The position numbers were made by a program, and so were the translations under genes. From the NCBI GenBank assembly GCA_035771175.1, contig CM069612.1, positions 24,100,987-24,164,986 of the forward strand: 64,000 nucleotides of DNA, given 5' to 3'. Under the pieces are notes generated by a model. That model was not told the origin of the DNA. It made no database searches and saw nothing but the letters and a program-made list of their open reading frames with translations. The stretch is from Paratinospora sagittata (lineage: Eukaryota; Streptophyta; Magnoliopsida; Ranunculales; Menispermaceae). Below are positions 36,680 to 46,115 of the stretch, in pieces (position 1 is the stretch's first letter; each line of letters starts with the position of its first letter).

Positions 36680-37084
36680 ATGAACTTCGGATTCTCTCGT
36701 CGCTATCCTCCAACCGCAAATCTCGCCAACAAACTCCAAACCTTTTTTTACAGTTTTTCTCTCCCCAGCGAACTCATCAAACCGGAAACCAAGAAAGTGG
36801 GTAGACCTTTACACAGATTTGACTTTTTGCTACGTATCACTCAAGGCTACTTTCGTCATTTCACCTCCACGGAGCCGAAAACGGTCGCAGAGGCGCAAAA
36901 ACCCTTACCCCCGTTACCCAGATTTGACTTTTTGCTACGTATCACTCAAGGCTACTTTCGTCATTTCACCTCCACGGAGCCGAAAACGGTCGCAGAGGCG
37001 CAAAAACCCTTACCCCCGTTATCACAGAAGCCACTGACAGTAACGGACGTTATAACGTCAAATTCACGCTGTCATCTCTTATAA
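36680..37084 (+). CDS. Uncertain 134-codon reading frame with 35-residue tandem repeat
   Basis: An ATG-initiated frame in the GC-richer block upstream of THE1. Residues from about 46 on contain two consecutive copies of a 35-residue unit beginning RFDFLLRITQGYFRHF and ending EAQKPLPPL. The frame stays open because the duplicated unit, 105 bp, is a multiple of three. I recognise no domain. It could be a small gene, part of a long THE1 upstream transcript, or promoter DNA that happens to be open. The +1 frame is also open across the repeat, which weakens the coding case. Confidence 0.2.
   Translation: MNFGFSRRYPPTANLANKLQTFFYSFSLPSELIKPETKKVGRPLHRFDFLLRITQGYFRHFTSTEPKTVAEAQKPLPPLPRFDFLLRITQGYFRHFTSTEPKTVAEAQKPLPPLSQKPLTVTDVITSNSRCHLL
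36814..37023. repeat. 105-bp tandem duplication upstream of THE1
   Basis: Copy 1 is 36814-36918 and copy 2 is 36919-37023. They match except at the next-to-last base (ACC versus ATC). The unit starts CAGATTTGACTTTTTGCTAC and includes GAAAACGGTCGCAGAGGCGC. Near identity implies a recent event or strong constraint. Confidence 0.95.
37046..37059. promoter_or_regulatory. Perfect 14-bp palindrome with two ACGT cores
   Basis: GACGTTATAACGTC reads the same on both strands and is followed by A, giving one full TGACGT half site on the minus strand. ACGT cores are bound by plant bZIP factors, including the TGA group. It sits about 790 bp before the THE1 ATG and about 320 bp before a TATA-like run. Binding is inferred, not shown. 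Confidence 0.45.
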
Positions 37085-37113
37085 ACCGCGTATAGGAGGA
37101 CAATGAACCGGTC

Positions 37114-37388
37114 GTGGGTCCCACAGAGAGCCGTGGGTCCCATTTCTCTCAAGTGTAAATCTACTCCAAAATCCGTTTTGGGAAGAAAAAAAAAAAAAAC
37201 ATAGAGAGCTTCCATGGCGTTTTCTTTCATTATTATTTATTTTAATTTAATCTTCTAAGCCTTAATTTAAAAAATAATAATAATAATAATAATAAAAGGG
37301 GACAGCTGCTCTAATTGGTCTAATTGGGAGATAGTTTTTAAAAAATAAAATCTGGAAATGCTTCACATATATATATGTACGTGGGTCC
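37114..37388. promoter_or_regulatory. Three GTGGGTCC motifs and TATA-like run in THE1 promoter
   Basis: GTGGGTCC occurs at 37114-37121 (extended to GTGGGTCCCAC), 37133-37140 and 37381-37388. A TATATATAT run lies at about 37367-37376. A transcription start shortly after it would fit the leader intron downstream. The motif's binding protein is not known to me. Confidence 0.4.
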
Positions 37389-37518
37389 TACTGCTTCTCT
37401 GTAAATGACACGGCCTAATCTCTACTACAGGCTGGAAAGAGCTGTGTTTTGAGTTGTTTTCATGGACACATTTGATGCTTCTTCTTCTTCTTCTACTACT
37501 ACTTCTGCTATTGGAAAG

Positions 37519-37708
37519 GTATGTGACTGAAATAAAAATATATATGATTTTGGTGTCTTTTGTTCATGGGAGGTTTGATAATGTGGTTGGTGAGTTAAAG
37601 AGTGTTTCTATTTTGAGTCAAGTAAGCTCAAACTTCCATTTTCCTTCTCTGTGCTGGTACTTGGTGGTGTACTTGATTTTTTGAGGGTATGTGATTTTTT
37701 TTTCACAG
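37519..37708 (+). other. Probable intron in THE1 5' UTR
   Basis: A strong donor AAG|GTATGT at 37519 and an acceptor TTTTTTTCACAG|G ending at 37708 bracket 190 bp of T-rich sequence upstream of the THE1 ATG. The flanking leader carries a CTT/CTA-rich stretch (37478-37505). Splicing is inferred from site quality. Confidence 0.5.
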
Positions 37709-37838
37709 GGATACTTGATTTTTTGGATTTTTGAGGAATTGGGTGGTGTTATTTTGAGGTTTTAGGATCTAGGCATCTCAGAGTTTGGGTTCTGGAAATT
37801 GGGTTTTTCAGGATTTGATCAAGGTTTTTTCTTTAAGA

Positions 37839-40379
37839 ATGGAGGTGGTGATGAAATGGGTTGTTGTTTTAGTTTCTTTTGCTGTTATTCTTTCTGCAGT
37901 TGATATCTCCTTTGCTGCATTCAGTCCTGCTGATAATTACTTAATTTCTTGTGGGTCTTCTCAAAATGTCTCTGTTCAAGGTAGGATTTTTGTTCCTGAT
38001 TCAAAGCAATCTTCACTTGTATTAAAGAGTGAAGAAGCTACTGTCTTTTCTAGCTCTAATTCTAGTATTCCATCTCCAGTTTTTCATTCTCTCAGAGTTT
38101 TTTCCTCTCCTGCTTCCTATAAATTTGATATCCAGCAAAAGGGACGCCACTGGATTCGTCTCTATTTCTACCCTATTCCTGATTCTGGCCACAATCTTGG
38201 ATCTGCCCCTATCACAGTTGTCACACAAAATTTTGTTCTCTTGAACAACTTCACCTTTAAGAGCTACAATGGTTCTTATCTGTTTAAAGAGTATTTGATC
38301 AATGTGACCTCTGATACTTTAACCCTCACCTTCGTTCCATCGAACAATTCCGTCACATTCGTGAACGGTATTGAAGTTGTGTCGGTGCCCGACGAGTTAA
38401 TTCCTGATCAGGCTGTTGTTTTAACCCCAAACGCCCCTTTTAATGGCCTCTCCAATCTCGCCCTCGAAACCGTTTATCGGTTAAACATGGGAGGTCCTTT
38501 GCTCAATCCACAAAATGATACTCTCGGGCGAACTTGGCAGAACGATGTGAAGTATCTCCATGTGAACAGCTCTGCTTTGAATGTCTCGGCTGATCCTTTG
38601 AGTATAAATTACAAGGTAGGTGTCACGCCGGAAATTGCGCCAAGTTTTGTCTATTCCACCGCAGAAACCATGAGGGATGTGAATGTAGCAGAATCAAATT
38701 TTAATGTCACTTGGGTTTTTCCTGTTGATACTAGCTTCACATACTTTGTTCGATTACACTTCTGCGACATAGTGAGTAAAGTGCTGAACGATCTTGTGTT
38801 CAATGTTTACATCAACTCGGATATTGCCATTGGAAGTTTGGATCTCTCATCAACAACTGGTGCTTTGGCTGTTCCTTACTATAGGGACTTCATCTCGAAT
38901 TCATCTATGGATTCTAATTCTTTGACGGTCAGTGTCGGGCCAGATACAACAGTGGATATGTCTAATGCAATTTTGAATGGTTTGGAGATCATGAAGATTA
39001 GTAACAATGCTAGAAGCTTGGCTGGATTGTCTTCTGTTGAGACCATTCTTCCCAAATCAGCCTCAAAGAAGAGCAAAATATGGATTATAATTGGGTCAGT
39101 TGTGGGAATTTTGGCTGCTGTTTTGCTGATTGGTTTATGTTATTGCCACATTATAGCTCGCAGGTCGAAGGATTCTAATCAAGGACATTCTTGGCTATCA
39201 TTGCCTCTTCATGGAAACTCTCAAACAATGACAAAAGGTTCCACTAACTCTCAAAAGAGTGGAACCGCAAGCTTCATCTCCTTGGCCTCCTCGAACCTTG
39301 GCCGGTGCTTCATGTTCCAAGAGATCATGGACGCAACAAACAAGTTTGACGAGAGCTTGCTTCTTGGTGTGGGCGGTTTTGGTAGGGTCTACAAGGGAAC
39401 ACTTGAAGATGGAACTAAAGTAGCTGTCAAGAGAGGAAACCCAAGATCAGAGCAGGGTCTTGCCGAGTTCCGAACTGAGATCGAGATGTTATCAAAACTC
39501 CGCCACCGCCATCTTGTCTCTCTAATTGGCTACTGCGATGAAAGATCAGAGATGATCCTTGTTTATGAATATATGGCTAACGGACCTCTTCGGAGCCATC
39601 TTTACGGAACAGATCTTCCTTCTCTCTCATGGAAGCAAAGGCTAGAGATTTGTATTGGAGCTGCAAGAGGGCTGCATTATCTTCACACAGGCGCAACTCA
39701 AAGCATAATTCACCGAGACGTAAAGACCACAAATATTCTTCTAGACGAGAATTTTGTTGCCAAAGTAGCAGATTTCGGGCTCTCAAAGACAGGTCCTTCT
39801 CTTGATCAAACGCACGTGAGCACAGCTGTAAAGGGCAGCTTCGGGTATCTTGATCCAGAGTACTTTAGAAGGCAGCAATTAACTGAAAAATCAGATGTGT
39901 ATTCTTTTGGGGTCGTTCTAATGGAAGTTCTTTGTACAAGACCAGCTCTAAACCCAGTTCTCCCTAGAGAACAAGTTAATATAGCAGAGTGGGCAATGAC
40001 TTGGCAGAAGAAAGGGATGCTGGATCAGATCATGGACCCGAGTTTGGTAGGGAAGGTGAACACTGCATCACTTAAGAAATTTGGTGAAACAGCTGAGAAT
40101 TGTCTTGCAGAATATGGAGTTGATAGGCCAACCATGGGAGATGTGTTGTGGAATCTTGAATATGCTTTACAGCTTGAAGAGACTTCATCAGCACTTTCCG
40201 AACCAGATGATAACAGCACAAATCACATCTCGGGTATTCCAACATTGACGCCACTTGAGCCATTTGATCGTAGTAACACGAATGTGATGGACACGGTGAC
40301 TTCGGGTACTGATGATGATGCTGAAGATGCTGCCACTAGTGCTGTGTTTTCGCAGTTAGTAAATCCTCGCGGTAGATGA
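37839..40379 (+). CDS. THE1: THESEUS1-like receptor kinase (CrRLK1L family)
   Basis: A plasma-membrane receptor kinase that monitors cell-wall integrity and binds RALF peptides in the Arabidopsis orthologue. The frame has no intron and gives 846 residues from the ATG at 37839. That start yields a signal peptide (MEVVMKWVVVLVSFAVILSA); the open frame extends 18 codons further up but has no ATG there. Residues ~27-400 form the malectin-like ectodomain (FSPADNYLISCGSSQN, YRLNMGGPLL, RLHFCDIV) with many N-glycosylation sites. A membrane segment spans ~414-437. The kinase has the glycine loop GVGGFG at 510-515, Lys531, HRD at 625-627 and DFG at 645-647, and a STAVKGSFGYLDPEYF activation loop, so it should be active (RD type). 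The end AVFSQLVNPRGR is characteristic of THE1. Intronless structure is normal in this family. Confidence 0.96.
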   Translation: MEVVMKWVVVLVSFAVILSAVDISFAAFSPADNYLISCGSSQNVSVQGRIFVPDSKQSSLVLKSEEATVFSSSNSSIPSPVFHSLRVFSSPASYKFDIQQKGRHWIRLYFYPIPDSGHNLGSAPITVVTQNFVLLNNFTFKSYNGSYLFKEYLINVTSDTLTLTFVPSNNSVTFVNGIEVVSVPDELIPDQAVVLTPNAPFNGLSNLALETVYRLNMGGPLLNPQNDTLGRTWQNDVKYLHVNSSALNVSADPLSINYKVGVTPEIAPSFVYSTAETMRDVNVAESNFNVTWVFPVDTSFTYFVRLHFCDIVSKVLNDLVFNVYINSDIAIGSLDLSSTTGALAVPYYRDFISNSSMDSNSLTVSVGPDTTVDMSNAILNGLEIMKISNNARSLAGLSSVETILPKSASKKSKIWIIIGSVVGILAAVLLIGLCYCHIIARRSKDSNQGHSWLSLPLHGNSQTMTKGSTNSQKSGTASFISLASSNLGRCFMFQEIMDATNKFDESLLLGVGGFGRVYKGTLEDGTKVAVKRGNPRSEQGLAEFRTEIEMLSKLRHRHLVSLIGYCDERSEMILVYEYMANGPLRSHLYGTDLPSLSWKQRLEICIGAARGLHYLHTGATQSIIHRDVKTTNILLDENFVAKVADFGLSKTGPSLDQTHVSTAVKGSFGYLDPEYFRRQQLTEKSDVYSFGVVLMEVLCTRPALNPVLPREQVNIAEWAMTWQKKGMLDQIMDPSLVGKVNTASLKKFGETAENCLAEYGVDRPTMGDVLWNLEYALQLEETSSALSEPDDNSTNHISGIPTLTPLEPFDRSNTNVMDTVTSGTDDDAEDAATSAVFSQLVNPRGR

Positions 40380-40946
40380 GAGGAAAGCCTATAAATGTTC
40401 GTAGAATCCAAGCAAGGCCCGGTGCCCTGGTGCTATAAAATTTGCGAGAAGGGAATGGTCAAAAACTTGGTTTATGCAACTTCGTGAAAAAGCGCCTTTA
40501 TATCTCTTCTTCTTCTTTTTATTTCTTCGATTTGTTTACCGATGATATATTTTTCGGTTTGTAATATGGTTTAATTGTTTGTGGAGGATATTCCATGGGG
40601 AAAAACATCAAGGAAGTGATCACTCCATGAAGGTTCCATATATTGCTCTTATTTGAACTAAGTTGAGTTCACTTTGATACATTACGGTTTAATGAATATG
40701 AATTGTTTCAGATACTATAGATGACAATGCAAATTAAGAGCTGCTTTTGGTCTTTCTTGCAACAATTCCTCTCCTGGGTTTTATCCATCGTTTTGAGTCT
40801 TACTTGACATAGAGCTTTTCTGGTTTGAACTCGTCATTGCACTTTACAAGAGGGCAAAGAAATTCTGAGTTCTGAAGTGATAGAAGTATTTGGTAGTTCT
40901 GTTGTTTATGGTTTTGACCACTTCAGAGCAACATTGATTTCTGCAA

Positions 40947-41345
40947 TATGAAGAAGAGACTCTCAAAAGAGTTTTTCTTTTTTCTTAACTTGTAAGCTCT
41001 TCTAATTTAACAGTTAAAGTTACTCTATTATTACCTGACTCTGCAATGTAAGAGCCTCGTGTACTAAGTGTGCCTTGTCTCTGCAATGTAAGAGCCTCGT
41101 GTACTAAGTGTGTCTTGTCTGACTTTAGATCAATTTTAATAAAAGATCAAACTATTCTTATAGCAATGGCCAAAAGAGAGACTCTCAAAAGAGTTTACTT
41201 TCTTCAAACTTCCATGCTCTTTTAATTTAATGGTTGAAGTTGCTCAATTATGATCTAACTCTGTATTGGTTGGAGCCTTCTGCACTGGTTACGCCCTGAA
41301 CTACTCCATAATCAATTCAAATAAAAGATCAAAATATTCTTATAT
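40947..41345. repeat. Old tandem duplication containing a younger 40-bp duplication
   Basis: Segment A (about 40947-41163) and segment B (about 41167-41345) share AGAGACTCTCAAAAGAGTTT, then CTCTTCTAATTTAAC / CTCTTTTAATTTAAT, then AATAAAAGATCAAA.TATTCTTAT, in the same order. Inside A, a 40-bp unit is doubled (41041-41080 and 41081-41120) with one mismatch (TGCCTTG/TGTCTTG). Confidence 0.8.
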
Positions 41346-42636
41346 GTTTGGAACCTTGCCAAACCCCACCAAAAATGAAGCATTGACACAGTTACCAAAT
41401 CTGCTTTCTTTTCTTTTTGATAGGTGAATTGGACTTGAACCCATGGCATTACAGCTTTAAACCAATTATCAAAAACCACTGAGTTTTTGGTCCAATCAAT
41501 CCCTAATTTTAAGGAGCTTTCCTTAAAACATGTTCTGTAATAGACCAAGTAAAAGATAACACAAGGAGACAGGAGAAATTAAGTAAATTCAAAGTACATG
41601 GCCATCATCTCAACATGACCATCTGGCTAACAAATCAACCAGAATATAATGATACAAATAGCTGTATTCTTCTTAAGAATAATAAAATTCAGTACCTAAC
41701 AAAGAAAAGCATGAATTTAGGTTAGCTCCGACCTGTACTTGTTGAACCATAAATCTGCTGTGATATTGTCCCTGCAATCACAGCAAAGCCTCAGAGTATA
41801 ATTTATGCAAACTCAAGAGGTTGGTGTAGCCCATTATCTCCAAAAACAGTTGTTCTAATGTTGGGTTTCTCTGTATTCTTGGGGGATTGAACTTGGCTTC
41901 TTATGATTTTTTTTATTTTTTTTTATTTTTTTGTTGATTTAGTAGATTTATGTCATAGATTTAAAAATATGCAAATATATTCAACACATTCGAGAAATGG
42001 TAGGATTAACTAACCTCTGTTGAGAACAAAATGAGAGAAAATCAGTTAAGGTGATTTGGACACATACAATAAAAATTATTAGATGCTCCAATTAAGAAGA
42101 TTGACATATTAACAACCCATAACAATAATAGAGGTAGAGGAAGGTCTAAACTAATGAAATAAATAATTAAAAAAGATTTTAACTATTTGTGATTTAAATG
42201 TCAACTTAGCTGTGGATCGAGAAAATAAATTCATATAGCCACTCCATGTGATTGAGAAAAAACTTAATTGAGTTGAGTTTAATTTTAATTTTCAATTTAA
42301 GGGTATCTCGGCCTTTTAAAGCACCACTCAGTAGGACGTTTGAGATTTATGTGAACCTAATGGGCTTTAAACTCAGGACTCCTACTTCTTAAGATGGTTT
42401 CTTACCTATCAGACGAATCCCAAGCTTCTTATATTGCTTTAAAAATTAGCTGCTGCTTTGATCAAAATCAATAATTCATCATCTACATAACCATGGGATT
42501 TCTCACTTCTATTTATTCGTTTTTAAAGAAAATGAAAACTGGTTGGCTCATCCGAAAAACAAGTAGAAGCAGACAGTGGAGCAACATAATTAGAGGATTC
42601 AAAGGAACTGTAAACCAGAAGCAAGATGATCAAGAG

Positions 42637-42836
42637 GGGTAGCCTGATGCCCGAAACTCCTGTCTATGCAGGGTCCAGGAGAAGGTCTGACCACGTTTAG
42701 GTTTATTATATGCAACCTTATCTCATTTTACAAGAAGTTGTTTTCATGACTCATTTTACAAGAAGTTGTTATCATGACTCAAACGAATAACGACATGGTC
42801 ACATGACAGCAACTCTTATCGTTACACCAAAGCTTC
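42637..42836 (-). mobile_element. Au-like SINE with internal 28-bp duplication
   Basis: On the minus strand it starts GAAGCTTTGGTGTAACGATAA and continues GAGTTGCTGTCATGTGACCATG, then AGTCATGA, and the Au body GGTTGCATATAATAAACC to the GGACCCTGCATAGAC-type tail. This fits the plant Au SINE plan. A 28-bp piece is doubled (42722-42749 and 42750-42777, one mismatch). AAGATGATCAAGAG on the left and AAGATAATTAGAG on the right may be a worn target duplication. Confidence 0.65.
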
Positions 42837-45800
42837 AAAAGATAATTAGAGACAGTAAAATCATGCAAAGAAAATCTAACTATAGATTTTAATTTATAGT
42901 GAACATGCACCCAACAACAGCATCATAAGACATCTAAAACCTTCAAATATATATATATATATATACCCCAATATACTATTATGATATTGAAAAGAAGAAA
43001 ACATATATACTACTGATGAAAAAGGAAATGGGTTGGTTTTTTATATTTATTTTAGTTTATAGGCTTCCATTGACTTCTTTTAATTTTTTATTTTTTCCTT
43101 ATATTTTTATTTCTAATTAATTTATCTTATCTGGCATTATAAGGGTTTTTTGCCAACCACTACACTTCATCAATTAGTGATGATCAGGTTACACTTACCT
43201 ACCATTTATTTTGCAATTAGTTCATGATTCAGGAATCAAGCCGGTGGCAGAAACCACTGTTTTTGGTCTGAAAAACCATTATAGATTTCTTTGATTCAAG
43301 CTTTTAGAACACTAATAACTATTTTTTTTTTTAAATAATAAATAATAAAAACTTCAACTCTACAAAAGGAATGAAATTACAATCTATGTACCATTTTTTT
43401 TTTTTGAATAATCAGGAGACGATAAGGAATAGGACATTAAACAATGTAACCCCACAACACTGTAGATCCATTTTCCACAGCTAAACCCAGAAACTCAACG
43501 AGCTTCATCCCAAAAGGATCTTAATTTTGAGAGAATAATATATGCCTAACATGGTAGAATAATATATGCAGGTGACGTGGGACAATACCGGGCACACACA
43601 TACACTATACATCTCTTTTTTACAACCTATAAAAATTAAAGAAGGAAAATTAATGGGTTGCCTTGACTTGGGCCAAAGCATACAGTTATATGTTATTTCC
43701 AAAACAAAGCAATCAGACAAGCATGGAGGTAGCTGTGTTATTTCTGTTAACATTGCCCATCTTCATTAAAACAAAAGAGCAGTTAGAAGAAAACATACAC
43801 CTAGCTAGAACTGTGTTCGGCCCAGCAGTGACCCAATTCACCATTAATTGTTTGGCCAATACACTCTACTTTTGAGAAACCCAAATGCTCACAATTACCA
43901 GCCTTTTAATTGGAACTCCTAAGAGTAATTAATTTCATGCCAAAAGTAATACCAATTACTGAGAAACAACAGGATGCAAACAAGACTCACTATATCGAAT
44001 TCTTCCAAGTACTTGGAAATATATTATATATCTATATAATGCAGATTGATCCTCTTGCTACCACTGAAGAATTAATAACTCATATGAAAGGAAATTCATA
44101 ATGAGGAAGTGCTGGTTTTCTTCATCTTTGATGAATGATAATGCATGAACAAGAATAGGACTGCATTTTTCATATTAATAACAGATTATCAACCAAAAAA
44201 CTAGAGACAAGTTGGCAATTAATGGAAACAAAAATACTCTTGACACATTTCTGACCCACTTGTTTTTCTTTTTGAGAAGCTTTCAGGTTGAATTCTATGT
44301 TGAATATTCCTTCTACTCAAATAGTTTTAATTAGTTTTTTATTTTTCATTTTCCATTTTCCTAGCCTTTTCAATTCTTCACAACATCAAAAACCCCAAAA
44401 ACTATATATATTCTTAAAAACATGTCTTTGAATACCCAATATTAAGTTTCAAAAAAAAAAAAAACCCAATATTAAGGACTGTTCATATATTATATATCAT
44501 ATTCCCTTCATTCATGGACATATATGCCCATGCATGAGTTCCAGCATGGATACTCAGTCTTCAAGATCCTTTTGTAGTAGCACATAATAACATCCCCTTC
44601 TTCACCTCATAATGTTTAGAGCTGTAGAGAGCAATGATGGAATACTAAAAGGCCCGAGCTATGGATTTTAGGGTTACTTTTGCCAAAGTTCCTATAAATC
44701 TAGAGAAGGACATAAAGCTCTAGTACTTGATGGAGATAGTAGCTATATATGGGCTTGCATGGTACTGTCATGTTCATCATTGTTTCCACTAGTCAGACTA
44801 GACAACTTGTTCTCCAAATGTAATTTCATGTCGTTTAGATTTCATACCAATTGACTAATTAATCTCCCAATCAGTATCTGATATATATATATATATATAT
44901 GATTCATTAAATTCACCTAAGATTATCTTTCAAGAATTTCATCATTGGCTGTTGGGCGTCTCTTTCGTGATGAGAGTGATTTTTGCCGATTTGTTTTACT
45001 GTGTTCCATTGATGTGAATATTGTTCACTTTGAAAAAGGGTTCAAAGTTAATTAATGATTTGATTGCTGATGAGGGCAATTATAACAAGTCATTAGAAAG
45101 CTTAGAAACTGTTTCTACCTTATTGACTAAGAATATCTTGTTCCATGAATCTTCTTAAACTCAGTTGGGCTGAGAAAATTATATAAAATTAGTGATTAAA
45201 AAAAAGAAATCAATGCATGCATTTTACCGTCCCTAGCTAAAAGAAATTCATCTTGAACAACTCATTTAACAGTACCTACATCGAAAATCACTATGCTTTC
45301 CAAGCAAGATGATGAGTACCAAAACTTTAGTATGATTAAAAAAAGAGGACAAAATAAATAAATAAATAAATTAGCCCATTGGATGAAAAAAACTGCTTTT
45401 CCATTATATAAGAGATGGTATTATCATTTCCTTGCTTTATCTCAAGTATGAGTAGCCAGCATGTATCTCTGTATTCAGATGGTATATAAATATATAACCA
45501 ATTCAAGGAAATTAATGTTGATTTCATTTCTTCTTTGTCAGGAACACCTTTGGGCTTATCTTCATTAATATATCTTGCATGCACACGCCACCACAAATTC
45601 CTAAGGCATTTGTGAGTGGTCCTCAAGGAGTCTGGTCTTTCATATCAGCAAGATTCAATATAATTCCAAGATTTTAAACTAAAATAATCATCAGGTACAG
45701 GATCCAACAATATGAATCCAAGGATCAAACCTCCCATTGTGGTCCTTAGAATTTAGGTCACAACCCTAAGTTTTAGGATCCAAGAACCAAAACTCTCATG

Positions 45801-46115
45801 TGGTCCTCAGCAATAATCAGGACCACTTCAGAATTAAAGTTCTGTTAGCAGAGTTTTTTCCTGTTTTGCCCATGTAATATGATCACATTTCCAAGAAATA
45901 TACTGGTGATATCAATTAATTTATCAAGAAGACCCAAAATGTAATGTAATGTAATGAATGGAATAAGAGTTGACATTAATTTAGAATGTTTTAAATGAAG
46001 CTTTCAGTAAAAGAGGTGGATGTAACCACCAAAAAAAAAATGAGAGCTTCCCACCAAAGAAATGAACTTGAAATAGCCCTTTTACTAAAGGGTAAGCATC
46101 GGCCAATTGGTGCAA

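Larger units (their letters stand above)
40380..46115. other. Interval between THE1 and ULT1 (convergent 3' ends)
   Basis: No gene is supported. THE1 runs in from the left and ULT1 from the right, so both 3' UTRs lie here. The interval contains duplicated sequence at 40947-41345, an Au-like SINE at 42637-42836, TA dinucleotide runs at 42949-42964 and 44881-44900, and AT-rich unique-looking DNA. Small reading frames (for example 41312-41548 and 43505-43875) show no domain. Confidence 0.5.

Noticed and set aside
43505..43875. Overlapping frames on both strands
   Set aside because: Both strands are open at the same place without any recognisable motif.
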